Shown here: positions 48,064-59,451 of the stretch, one piece after another
Numbering within the stretch: position 1 is the stretch's first letter
Layout: each line of letters begins with the position of its first letter
Assembly (NCBI GenBank): GCA_030272155.1
Contig: CP126194.1
Span: 6,687,501 to 6,751,500 of the forward strand
Direction: 5' to 3'
Length of the DNA: 64,000 nucleotides
DNA from: Tetradesmus obliquus
Lineage: Eukaryota; Chlorophyta; Chlorophyceae; Sphaeropleales; Scenedesmaceae
Position numbers and translations under genes: made by a program
Notes under the pieces: model-generated
The model's database searches: none
What the model saw: only the letters and a program-made list of their open reading frames with translations
Told to the model about the DNA's origin: nothing

Positions 48064-51000
48064 ATGCCAGCTCATAGACACCACCACAGCCATGTGGCAG
48101 GAGTGACGCCATCATGTAGTGCTGGTACTGCCGCCTTCGCCTGCTGCTGCTGCAGGCCCTGCCAGCCGCCACAGCATGACTGCTGCAGCAGCAGCAGCAG
48201 CAGCACTGCTGGCAGCACCCAGCAGCCCGACCAGCACCCGCTCAGCAGCAGCAGCAGCCACAGGCAGCCCGTAGCGCAGCTTGACTATGCGGCACTGCAG
48301 CAAGCAGCCTCCGCAGCACGTGCAGACAGCAAGCGGAAGTCGGCTGCAGCAGCCGCAAGCACCACAAGTACCCCTGCAGGTCTCGAAACACCGACTACAC
48401 CAAAGAGCAGCAGCACCAGCAGTTGCAGCAGCGTCACTGGATCACAGCAGGGTTCAAAGGTTGCTGACGTTGTCATTAACGTGTCAGCTAAAGGTCCACT
48501 GGGGTGCAAGTCCATCTTCCAGCTGTACAGTAGCCGGCAGCGTGCACTCATCCTAGCTATTGTCAGCCTGGCAAGCGTGCTGGTGCCACTGTCAGACACT
48601 GGTGAGTGCTACAGCAACAGCATGACAAGGCTCTGCAGCCAGCAGGGACTGTGCACACCATATGGTGCGCAGTGCTTCTGGATGCTACCAGGCTAGTATC
48701 CTATGCTTGGCCTGCACTCCTTGCAGCAATCATGTAGTTGCATGCAGCACTATGTTGCTCCCATCTCACACATATTTACATGTCAGAACAACAGCCACAA
48801 TAGCGACTATCAACTGGCTGAGCGCGCACCTGCCAAGCTCATGCCTCATGCTCGCCAGCAGCAGTTGCCAATACCACTCTCCATGACGTTTTGTCGCTGA
48901 CCACACACTATGTGTGTGGCTGCTGCTGCCTGCGCCTGCAGTGTACCTGCCAGCGCTGCAGCCCATCCAGCAGGAGTTTGCAACCTCGCAGCAGCTGGTG
49001 GCCAGCAGTGTGGCAGTGTACATGTTTGCAGTCGGCCTGGCTGCGCTGTGCCTGGGGCCTGCTAGGTAAGCAGCAGCAGACATACAGCATGCTGTCATGA
49101 ATCTGGTATGTCAGGCAGTGTGGCCGTGTACCTTTTTGCTGTGGGCCTGGCTGCACTGTGTCTGGGGCCTGCCAGGTAAGCAGCAGCACGCACACAGCCT
49201 GCTTTCATGGTGTTGGTACGTCAGTGAGTGCGGCCATGTGCATGTAGCATTCGGTCTGGCTGCGCTGTGCCTGGGGCCTGCCAGGTAAGCAGCAGCACAC
49301 GCAGCATGTTGATATGGTGTTGGTGCGTCAGCAGTGCGGCGGTGTACATGTTTGCAGTCGGCCTGGCTGCGCTGTGCCTGGGGCCTGCCAGGTAAGCAGC
49401 AGCACACACAGCATGCTTCAAGCATGACAGGCTTTCATGAATTTGGTGCGTCAGTCAGTGTGGCCGTGTACATGTTTGCAGTCGGCCTGGCTGCGCTGTG
49501 CCTGGGGCCTGCCAGATGTGCCTGAGGCGGCTGCGGGATACTAGAACTGCTGGCAGCAGCAATGTGCATCTTGTTGAGTTCATTGATATCCTGTGGTGAC
49601 GAGCCAGTAGGACCCCGTCCCCCCTGGTAACCAGTAGATGTGTACTGCTGCCGCCTGCCTGCAGTGACCGCTTTGGGCGCAGGATCGTGTACCTGCTCAG
49701 CACACTGGCCTTCATCGCCACCTCACTGGTGAGTGCGCCTCCAGGGTCATGTACCGTGCACCACAACCGCAGCTGTCCACGCTGCGCAGCTGTTTGCTGC
49801 TTATGTAAGTCTCAGCCATCTTGACATACGACAGATGTGCAGCACAATCTGCTGCATGGGGTCTCACCATGCAAACAATCAAAAACATTCCACCTCATGC
49901 TGCGGGGTTGGAACTTGCAGGGCTGCATCTTTGCGCCAAGCATCGGCCTGCTGGTGGCGTTGCAACTGAAACCAACTGCATGGGCTGTCACAATTCGAAA
50001 CTCTGAACCTCGTGCGGCCGGGTTTGACTCTGCAGGGCTGCATCTTTGCCCCAAGCATCGGCCTGCTCGTTGCCTTCAGGGCGCTGCAGGGCGCAGCAGT
50101 GGCCGGCTATGGCGCCACTGGCTCGGCCATCATTGCTGACGTGTACGCGCCACATGAGAGGGGCGCAGCCATGGGCATCAGCACTATACCTATGGTAAGC
50201 GTGGTTGGATAGGCTTCAAGTTGTGCTGCTCATGCGTGTGAAAGACAAGTCCATACAAGATCAATGCACAGCTGCGCACCTTCAAGCAATGCGAGTGCAC
50301 ACACTGAGTTGGTGGTGCATACACTGCAGCTGTCACAGCAACACTGTGTTTGGCAATGAGAGGGGCGCAGCCATGGACATCAGCACCATCCCTATGGTGA
50401 GGAGCAGCGAGGCTGCTGTACCCTGCTGCTTGTGCGCTTATGCACACTAGACTGGTGTTGCACACTATGTGTCAGAGATTTGAACACCCTGTTGCGCTGC
50501 GGTTCTAATGAGGTGGAACTCAGCCAGGCTGTGTTTACCACATCAAGTACACCACCAGCACGCGCTCTACGCTGCCAGAAACTGACTATTCTATGTCTTT
50601 TTGTTTCATTCTGCTGCTGCTGCTGCTGCTGCTGCCCCCCCCCCCCCCCCTCAGCTGGTGGGCCCCATCCTGGGCCCCATCCTGGGAGGGGCGCTGAGCC
50701 AGGCCTTCACCTGGCGCAGCACCTTCATAGCTATCGCCATGTACGCTGGCGTTGTCATCCTGCCGCTGCTGGTGCTGCTGCCTGAGACGCAACACTACAG
50801 GAGGCTGCGCAAGCTGCAGCAGGCTGACCCTGCGGCAGCAGCAGCGGTGCAGGGATGCGAGTGCATACTTGGGAGTCCGCCTGTGTTCAAGGCACCTTAC
50901 TACCCATTACAGGTGACCATCTGCAATATTACTGGCCCAGTGGCATGTTGTTGCTGCTGCATTGCTGTTGCCAGGCGGCAAGCATTGTGCAACATTTTAA

Positions 51001-51559
51001 GCACTCGGCAGATGACCTGCCAGTGCCGCTATCAGGCTGGCTGCCCGGCAGGCCCCCAAGTGTCGCATGTGGCAAACGAAGCACCAAAGCGTTGCTCTGC
51101 ATCTGTATGTGCTGCTGCAGGTGCTGGCGGAGGGTGGTGTGGTGCTGCACGCAATCGTTGCGCTGCTCAGCTTTGCCAGCATGTTCTGCAGCCGTCACCA
51201 GTGTGCCATGTGTGCTGCCTGTGATTGGCGTTGCTGCTGCTGCTGCAGGTGCTGGCGGAGGGCGGCGTGGCGCTGCACGCCATCGTTGCGCTGCTCAGCT
51301 TTGGCAGCATGTTCTGCAGCCTCACTGAGATGCCGCTGTTCCTGGCGGTAGCGCCCTACAACCTGAGCCCGGCACTGACGGGTGAGTGCAAAATTGACTT
51401 TGTCAAGACATGCGGTGTTTGCTGCAAGCAGCAGCACTGTGCTGGCCTGCTGCAGCAATGCTGCGATGAGTATAGCATCTGGTGAAAGCACAATTGCTGG
51501 TTAATTTGCAACCATCCCAGCCTTGCCACGGCAGCCAGTTATGCCGCTGACCCTGCTGC

Positions 51560-51613
<54 letters not shown>

Positions 51614-52438
51614 AGGGCTCTGCTACATGGCCATGGGCGTAGCAGGCATCATTGCCAGCCCCCTGGGCGGCAAGCTCAGTGATGCTGCTGCAGCCACACA
51701 TCCAGCCGCCCCACTCGCCCGCTTAATGTATAACACAGCTATCAGTGGCCTGCTGCTGCCATGCAGCTTGCTGCTGTTTGGCTGGGCGCTGCATTTCAAG
51801 CTGCACCTGGCGGTGATCCTGGTTGCGCAGTTTTGCATTGGCGCAGCGGCGTGTGCGTACACGCCGTCGCTGTTTGGGTACCTCACGGCGATGAAGCAGC
51901 AGGGCGCGGCGGCTGCGGCGGCTGGCTTGCACAGCACGATGTTCCTTGCGTCTGCGGTGGTGAGTCACAACTCCGCGTGCTTCCCGGCTGCCTTGCATAT
52001 CCGCCTCGCAGATGTGAGCAAGATCAATCGGTGCGCTGACGCCTGCAAAATGCAATTTGGCGGGTTGCATGCATGCTGACCGGTGCCATGTGCTGCAAAC
52101 GCTCTCCTTTGGTTCTGACACCGCTTCTGCTGCTGTGCTGCCTGCCGCTTGTGTCTGACCTGCAGCTGGTGCTGGTGGCATCTGCAGCAGCATCTGCGAT
52201 GGGAGTGGGGGCGTTTTTCAGCCTGCTGGCTGGCCTCAACCTGCTGTCAGCTGCAGTGGCTGGGCAGCAGATCTACAGACAAGTGGCAAGCAACAGGGAG
52301 GCAGATAGCAGCATGCTGCCGAAGCTGCAACAGAGCAGTGCTGTGGCTGATGATGTGGCTGATCTTCATGAAGATAGGGGGATCGGGAAGGCTGGCAGCC
52401 CTGCTCCCGTTGTGCTCGTCGTGGATGCACGCAAGTAA
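48064..52438 (+). CDS. MFS transporter, DHA1-like (drug:H+ antiporter family), copy A
   Basis: Eight exons (48064-48601, 48942-49065, 49665-49728, 50036-50194, 50655-50912, 51249-51381, 51616-51959, 52166-52438) keep phase throughout and sum to 1893 nt, 630 residues. A ~160-residue hydrophilic Ser/Gln-rich N-terminus precedes the membrane domain. TM1 leads into VYLPALQPIQQEF, a signature of the Bcr/CflA and fungal DHA1 drug exporters. Motif A is DRFGRR (222-227). The antiporter motif C is LVGPILGPILGGAL (296-309). The predicted topology is about 12 helices with a loop after helix 6 containing SPPVFKAPYYPLQ. Substrate unknown. It is in the same orientation as a close paralogue 650 bp downstream. 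Introns carry many exon-edge duplicates. Confidence 0.93.
49066..49520 (+). repeat. Four extra tandem copies of MFS-A exon 2 donor edge
   Basis: The segment encoding VAVYMFAVGLAALCLGPAR plus donor and ~45 nt of intron is repeated. Donors (GTAAGCAGCAGCA) occur at 49066 (real), 49176, 49285 and 49392, a period of about 107-110 bp. A fifth copy ends at 49515, where the donor is lost. Each copy is preceded by a CAG (TGTCAG, CGTCAG) that could serve as acceptor, so copies could in principle be micro-exons. Confidence 0.95.
49915..49966 (+). repeat. Copy of MFS-A exon 4 acceptor edge
   Basis: TTGCAG then GGCTGCATCTTTGCGCCAAG and CATCGGCCTGCTGGTGGCGT copies the start of exon 4 (50036), 116 bp upstream, with its own acceptor. 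Confidence 0.93.
50350..50402 (+). repeat. Copy of MFS-A exon 4 donor edge
   Basis: GAGAGGGGCGCAGCCATGG through ATCCCTATG and GTGAGG at 50358-50403 repeats the end of exon 4 and offers a second donor. It reads ERGAAMDISTIPM versus the real ERGAAMGISTIPM. Confidence 0.93.
51110..51190 (+). repeat. Copy of MFS-A exon 6 acceptor edge
   Basis: A CTGCAG acceptor and ~70 nt reading VLAEGGVVLHAIVALLSFAS and MFCS lie about 130 bp before the real exon 6 at 51249. It ends before the donor region. Confidence 0.93.
51551..51615 (+). repeat. CTG array abutting MFS-A exon 7 acceptor
   Basis: About twenty CTG triplets, interrupted once by CTA, end in CAG directly at the 3' splice site (exon starts at 51616). 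Confidence 0.95.
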
Positions 52439-53091
52439 TTGATAGGAACGTCCAACACAAAACATTTATTTGCATAGATAGTGTCGAATGAATGTGCGCC
52501 AGCAGAAGTCCTCCCATTCATGATCAACTTTGCTTGCTCCCGCTCTGTACCGGCTGCGTTGCACTACAACCGGTCTCAGCAGAAGCAGAGCAGGAATTGT
52601 CGACGGCACAGTTGTTTGTTGTCAATCCTGCTGGTGCTTTGAAAGCCGCTTGATTGCTGTGCCACGACATTGATGAGATTCCTATGGAACTTGGACAGGC
52701 GCCTCGTAATCGTTCTGGCGTGTTAGCCAAGACACCCTGAGACTCGCCGACAGTAAACGAGTGCTACTGTATAAGCAAACAATCTGGAAGTTGGTTTTAC
52801 ATTTCCAGCCACCTCTGCTCTGCTGCAGTATCAACACAAGCGTAATCTTGTGGCCGGCGCCATCCAGCTGCAATTTGCCCTTTTGAGCCGCAAAACTTTG
52901 TTACCGGCACTTTTTGAGTTGATCGAGACGCTAAGGCGGCTATGGGCGCTGTAGTTCAGCTGCACAGTGACAGCAGCAGGTGATTCGCAGCAGCAGCTTT
53001 ACTAGGCTGTTTCGAAGCTCGCAGATCCCCAGCACTACGCTGAAATTGATTATCGTCGTTTATTAACCATTCAACGTGCCCTCCTGCTTCT
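52439..53091. other. Intergenic region between the two MFS paralogues
   Basis: No gene is seen. It is expected to hold the 3' end of copy A and the promoter of copy B. No recognisable repeat is shared with the region upstream of copy A. Confidence 0.5.
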
Positions 53092-54730
53092 ATGCTGCCT
53101 CGCAGCCACCATACCTCTGCACAGCAGCAGGACCAGACACACAGCACCTGGCAGCCAGACAAAACCAAGCAGCAGCAGCCCAACATGCAGCACGACGAAA
53201 GCAACATCAAGGATGCCAGCAAACTTGCAGAGGCCCACTCCGGCAAGGCAGCAGCTGCAGCCATGCCAAGCAGCCATAGCTTGGCCAGCCTGCGGTCTTC
53301 AAGCTCCCGCTCAGTTTTTGAACTGTATTCAAAGAAGCAGAAGGCATACATTTTAGCTACAGTCAGCCTGGCGTCGCTGATGGTGCCGCTGTGTGACACA
53401 GTGTACCTGCCAGCACTGCAGTCCATCCAGCAGGAGTTCCGCACCACGCAGCAGCTGGTAGCAGCCAGTGTGGCAGTGTACATGTTCACTGTGGGCGCGG
53501 CTAGCCTTGGTTGGGGTCCTGCAAGGTACGCAGCAGCACACACAGTATGCTATTATGGTATTGCGTATGCCAGCCGCCAACAGTATGTGCTGGTGTCGTG
53601 TGTGGAGCGCTTGTAACATGGGGTGCTTGCTCAGTCATCTGATGAGTCAGCACTTTCACAGCAGCTGCAGCACCAGCAGTGGTATGCAGCCTGCCACACT
53701 GGGAAGTGCCTCATCACAATTTATGTATTCAGAGTGTCTGAAATTCTCGTTTTCAACGAATATCTTGTGTTATTGACGCCAGATGCTGCACAGCATCACG
53801 CAAGCTTCCCTTGGCAGCTGCAGCTGCAGGACACGTGATGGCTTGACTGTGCTGCTCGTGCTATGCTGCTCGTGCTTTGCTGCTGTGCAGTGACCGCTTT
53901 GGCCGCAAGCGCGTCTACCTGGCAGCCACAGTTGCCTTCATGGCAACGTCACTGGTGAGCATGCAGCAGCAGCAGCAGAGGCGGCGGCAGCAGCAGCAGC
54001 AGCGGCAGCAGCAGCAGCAGCAGCAGCAGCGGTAGCAGCAGCAGCAGCAGCAGCAGTAGCAAGAGCAGCAGGGGCGCTTGTGGCCACATGAAGCAGCAGC
54101 TGCATTGTGTCCAGCGCCACCTTGCTGCAGCTGTGGGAACGCATTGTGCAAGGCTGATGCTGTGCTCTGTGAAACAGTGGCACGTGGATGCTGGTTTGCT
54201 GTTTGTTTGCTGTTTGTAATGTAATTGATGTAGACGTTGGCCCATCCACTGCTGACATCGCCAGGGAGCTGCAGTCGACCATTCAATGCAGTGCAGTCCG
54301 TGGTTGCGACGATGCTGCTGCCGCTGCCTTTTTCTGCTGCATGACTGCAGGTGTGCGTGTTTGCCAACAGCATTGGACTGCTGATCGCTTTCAGGGCGCT
54401 TCAGGTGCGCATGTGTTGCACGCTGCATGTTCTGCTGATCAACAAGCCTGGGCAAGCTGCCTCTGATGTGTATTGTCTGGTAACAACTGGTGATGCGCTG
54501 CGTGATTGCTGCGTGGTAGTGTGCTGCGTCACATCTGCTGGTTTAGCAATGAATGAGCTCATCAGACGACAAGCTGCTGCTGCTGCTGCTGCTGCTGCCG
54601 CAGGGTGCTTCTGTGGCTGCGTATGGCGCCACTGGCTCGGGCGTCATTGCTGACGTGTACAAGCCGCAGGAGCGCGGCATGGCCTTGGGCATCGTGACGA
54701 TCCCCATGGTGAGGATGCAGCAGTTTTTGT

Positions 54731-54788
<58 letters not shown>

Positions 54789-56857
54789 GCAGCAGCGGCA
54801 GCGGCAGCGGCAGTGATGCAGGCAGCTATCTAGTTCTAGGTGCATGCTGTGCTTGGTGCGTCTGGACACGTGTTGTGCAGCAGCAGGAGCAGCAGGAACA
54901 GGATGTGAGGTCATGCATGCAGTGCAAGTGCTGCTCTGCCACCCCATGCGTCATTCAATTGAATATGAATGCTGCCCCCCCCCCCCCCAAGCTGGTGGGC
55001 CCCATCCTGGGCCCCATCCTGGGAGGTGCGCTGAGCCAGGCCTTCTCATGGCGCAGCACCTTCATCATGGTGGCGATGTATGCGGCGCTCATCATACTGC
55101 CCATGGCCGCATTCATGCCGGAGACGCACCAGTACAAGAAGGTGAGCCATCTGATTCTGATTCAAACAGTGTCAAACTTGAGCAATCCACTGCTGGATGT
55201 GTGATGTGTGATTGTCCATGCCGGATGATGGTTTGCTGCTGTGACAGCCGCATAGCGCAACGTGCCGCTGTTCGCATCGGGGTATCCGGCCTGCTGCGCT
55301 TCGGGCTGCCCCTTCCCGCTGCGAACATCCCTTTCTGCCTGCTAACTAATCCGCATCCATTTTTTCTCCCTGCGCGCAGCTGCGCCGCATGCACAAGAGG
55401 GACCCTGAGGCCGCAGCAGAAGTGGAGGAGGCAGCAAGCATCTTCTCAACCCCGCCAGTCTTCAAGGCGCCCCACTACCCGATCAAGATCCTGTGCGAGA
55501 AAGACATTGTGCTGCACGCAATTGTGGCGCTGCTGCTGTTTGGCAGCATGTTCTGCAGCATCACTGAGCTGCCGCTGTACCTTGCGGCAACACCTTACAA
55601 CCTGAGCGCAGCAATGATTGGTGAGCAAACTGTTGCTTGTTGCGGTTGTCCAGTGCTTTTGAGCTGATCTAGCAGTGCACTGGTGCGGCGATATTGCTGT
55701 CAGTTGTGCATGCGGTGCCAGCGTCAGTACTGGCATGCTGCGCACGTGTTTGTGTTGCGCTGCTGCTGCAGTTGATGTTTCTGTGGCTGGTTCCTGTTCC
55801 TGTCCCTGACCCGTATGCCGTCATTTTTCCGCTGCCTGCAGGTCTATGCTACATCCCTGCTGGTCTTGCCAGCATGATTGTGAGCCCCCTGGGAGGGCTG
55901 CTCTCAGACAAGGCAGCAGCAGCACACCCAGGCAAACCCCTGGTCCGCCTGGTCTACAACAACGTCATCTCAGGCGTCCTCATGCCAGCCAGCCTGTTGT
56001 TATACGGCTGGGTCATGCAGGCGAAGCTGCACCTAGCAGTGGTGCTGGTCTCGCAGTTTGCGATTGGCGTGGCGCTTGCTTCGTATCTGCCGGCGATATT
56101 TGGGTACCTGACGGCGCTGAAGCAGAGCGCGGCGGCGGCAGCGGCGGCGGGCGTGCACAGCGGCATGTTCATCATGTCGGGAGTGGTGAGTAGCATTAAA
56201 GAAGGATCAGGGAAGACAGATCAAGGCTGTTGACTGCGTGTTGTCAGCAGGACAAACCTGTGAGCTGCCGCCTGCAGCATCTGTAACACCGCAGAATCTG
56301 CCTGCGCCCAGCCCTCAACCACCCTGTGTCACAGCTCCCTTTCTGTCCTTGCCTGGTTATGATCTTCAATCCCTCGCGTCCTCACTCTGATGCTGCTGCT
56401 GCTGCTGCTGCTGCCGCCTGGCTGCTGTGTACTCCCTGTGTGCGTGCAGCTCATCCTGGTGGCGTCAGCAGCAGCCAGCGCCATGGGCATGGGCCACCAC
56501 ACACAGCTTTCACCAGCATCTGGTGCTCACATCTGCTGCTGCTGCTGCTGCTGCTGCCGCCTGCCTGTGTAATGTGTGTATCTGCAGCTCATCCTGGTGG
56601 CGTCAGCAGCAGCCAGTGCCATGGGCATGGGCCCATTCTTCACACTACTGGCGGGCCTCAACCTGCTCACCACAGGCGCAGCAGCGCTGCAGATCTTCCG
56701 GCACAGAGAGGCCAGCCGAGAGATGATCCGGTCAGCAAGCAGGGCCCAGCTGGCAGCAGCAGCAGCAGCAGCAGCAGGGACGGATGAGGCTGGGGAGTCA
56801 ACAAGCAGGAGTAGCGGGGAGGATGTGGAGAGTGGAGCTGGGGGTGCCAAGGAATAG
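53092..56857 (+). CDS. MFS transporter, DHA1-like, copy B (tandem paralogue)
   Basis: Eight exons (53092-53525, 53891-53954, 54351-54404, 54604-54708, 54992-55141, 55380-55620, 55842-56185, 56588-56857) are phase-consistent and sum to 1662 nt, 553 residues. It is clearly paralogous to the preceding gene: VYLPALQSIQQEF, DRFGRK (146-151), LVGPILGPILGGALSQAF (220-237), TPPVFKAPHYP and the C-terminal AAAGVHSGMF. The N-terminal hydrophilic part is about 75 residues shorter, with the start taken at the first ATG of the open frame. A later ATG is possible. The intron pattern differs: the first intron of copy A is absent, introns occur after RALQ and after QYKK that copy A lacks, and copy A's intron before VLAEGG is missing. 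The tail is Ser/Glu-rich. Probably an exporter in the same membrane system as copy A; substrate unknown. Confidence 0.93.
53962..54066 (+). repeat. CAG/CGG array after the MFS-B exon 2 donor
   Basis: A run of about thirty CAG triplets with CGG and TAG interruptions starts about ten bases into intron 2. On the coding strand it is CAG, the opposite of the CTG runs seen at 3' splice sites. Confidence 0.93.
54727..54818 (+). repeat. CAG array after the MFS-B exon 4 donor
   Basis: About twenty CAG triplets, then CGGCAG variants, beginning some 20 nt inside the intron. Confidence 0.93.
56385..56587 (+). repeat. Copy of MFS-B exon 8 acceptor edge with its CTG tract
   Basis: At 56390-56497 a CTG run, GTGCAG and CTCATCCTGGTGGCGTCAGC (LILVASAAASAMGMG) duplicate the start of exon 8, which is itself preceded by a CTG run at 56534-56555 and starts at 56588. 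The unit is about 140 bp and includes intron. Confidence 0.94.
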
Positions 56858-59451
56858 GTGTTAGCCTGTAGGGCGCTCGATCTAATGCTGTGCAGTCTCT
56901 GGTGGCATGCTAGTGCGACTGTGCCTCATCTGCTGCAGCATTTGCGGCTTTGGCCTGTCATGATTGTATGGTCTCTCATGATGTGCTTATCAACATAGCG
57001 CAGCAATTATTTTGATATTTGTGTGTGTGCCGCGCATGCTGCGGGGTTCAGTGGCGGTTGCTGGCTGGTGGTCCGCACCGGGAGCTGCTGTGCAGCACAT
57101 GTGTGTTGCACTCTTTAGCATTGTTTCGTGGTGTGAGGGCGAGAGTGAGCGGCCTAAGCGTCATCAAACAATAGCAATAGCGCAGGCGAAATTGGCCCAG
57201 GCATCAGTGCTTGATCGGTATATAGCTGTTGTATTTCTGCTAGCACTTCGCTTGCAGGAACTGCTTGAACTTGCTGGCTGATGTCGGCTGGTGCGTGATG
57301 TGTTGCACTTGCTTGTAGCATGCTTGGAGATGGCTTTGAGTCAAACATCACCCTGTTTTGTTGCATGCTGCTCTGCTGCTTCTGGCACAGCAGTTGCTGG
57401 ATTGTAGCAGCAATGTGTAGCTGGCGCAGATGGGCCTGGCGTTTAAGGCTGATTAATGCTGATCTTTGACCCTACTTGACTCCCACGCACTGCAGTTGAG
57501 CAGCATATACTGCATAGGATCTGTTGCCATGCTGCTTGCCCGGTCTGCCTACTGCATCACCTTTTCATGCGCCAGACATTGATTAAGCATCTAGGTCATC
57601 TCTTCCGGGCGGATGATCGGGGCTTGGGTGTGGGCTTTATGGCGACCGCATGGCATGCCGCAGTGCGTGCTCAGGCTGAGCGCTGCCGCATCAAAGGAGA
57701 GACGCTGTCTGCGACTCTGTTGGTGCTGTTGGTGTGCTCTTCTTTGTATGGCATGCAGACGTATACGTAGTGGCGTAGTAGGAATGTAGATGCCAACGGC
57801 TGCATAGTGGCGGCTGATGAGTGATGTTGCCAATGTAGCATGACATGTACCTGCGTAATGTATGCTAAGAATCCGGGCGTGGTATGCCCTGCATACAGGC
57901 GTACGCATGCGTACGTACGACAGCCTGAACATGCAGTGAGCTGCACATGCTTGCAATCTGAGGTTCAGCAGCCGTGGTGGCCTTTTGGGGGACCACTTTT
58001 AGCCCTGTGAGTACTGATTATGCTGCATTTTACTTGAATTGATTGACCTGCTTGCACGTTGTACCAATTATACACTGCCGTGAGTGCCAGCTGGCAGGTG
58101 GCAGGCAGACGCTGCTGCACCGCATGCGCAGCCCTGCAGCCTGCCATGTTCTTGGCCATCAAAGTGCTGTTGCTGCTATCGTATGTGATTAATCAGTGAA
58201 AGTGCTTGACTTGGCTGCACACCAATGACTTGCGTCAAACTTCATGCAGCTGCAGGCCTGTCAGGTTCCTGTCACAGTGATACACACAGTGTGTGCACTG
58301 CAGGTGTAATGCTCCATCATGTTGCGCATCTCCAGCTAATGGCATTGAAACTGAACCAGAGACAGCGGACATGCTGCAGGATACATTTTTCGTGGCTGCT
58401 TGTTGGCATCACACGGCGTAAACGGCCCTGGCCAGGAACGGCAAGTTTGAACGACTGTGGTGACTGGTGCTCCCGGTGCTCATGGCGTTGGACTGCATGT
58501 TACACAGCGACGACAAAAGCATCGCCGCGTCACATATCATACAACCATTTGAAATCATTTTCTCTGTACTAATATAAGGCGAGCCTCCGTTGTCGATAGT
58601 AGTATTGGCAGCAGTACCCACAAAGCCAAGCGTCAGCATTTCTGTGACAGCCGGACCGTTCTATGCAGCATCACAGCATACGCTTTGTGAACCACAACGT
58701 TGTGCCTTCAGAAGTCATCTGCGTCTGGCAGGCAGCTTGCACTGCAGATCCAGGGCAGCAGGCAATTCTGCAGTCGCATCCTGTTCTTTGGGGACATAAG
58801 ACGCGGCCACCCAAGCGTACATCCAATCATCACCGGAGTCAGTACATCAATGGCTGAAGAACTGCTGCTTGAGCGCTGACAGTGGAGCGCATCAGCGCGT
58901 CTGACGCACGGCAGGTAGGTTCGTCACTGGGTGCAGCCATGGCCATGCAAACCAGTGGTAACTTCAAATCACATATGTAGACACTCATGGGTGTTCAGAC
59001 CTTAAGAGGATCTCGTGTGTTTCCTTCACATGCTGCTTGCGAATGGGACAGTGTTCGCAGGACATAAGCTGCAGGAGGCGCTAGTACCGAGCCAGCGACC
59101 GGAATCAGTTTTGGGCATTTTTAGAACATTTTGGCGCGAACACGGAGCAGAAAGCCGCATGGCGGTGTGCTCACTGCAGTACCGTTGGCTGCTGCTGCCC
59201 ATCAGCAGTCATGGATGGCTTCCCTGCTCGCTGTTGTGTGTCAAGCGACAACTTGCAAGTGGCAAAAGTGCACACAAGACATCACCACAGCACAAACTGT
59301 TGAAGGGGTAACAACGAACAACAATCTACTGTGGCGTGCGCACACGCAGTGACTGCACGCTGTAGTGCTGACTCACCCTGTTGTTCCGTGTTGCTCTGCA
59401 GTGGCAGCCCTACAGGCGACGCCATCAAACTGGCACACTATTACCACCACA
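56858..59451. other. No gene recognised between MFS-B and the third transporter
   Basis: This 2.6-kb stretch contains only short unpatterned open frames and no splice-supported exons. It includes the 3' end of copy B and the presumed promoter of the next gene. Confidence 0.45.

Noticed and set aside
53962..54818. CAG arrays as a CRISPR-like or satellite array
   Set aside because: Simple triplet repeats without distinct spacers, lying inside introns of a splice-supported gene.
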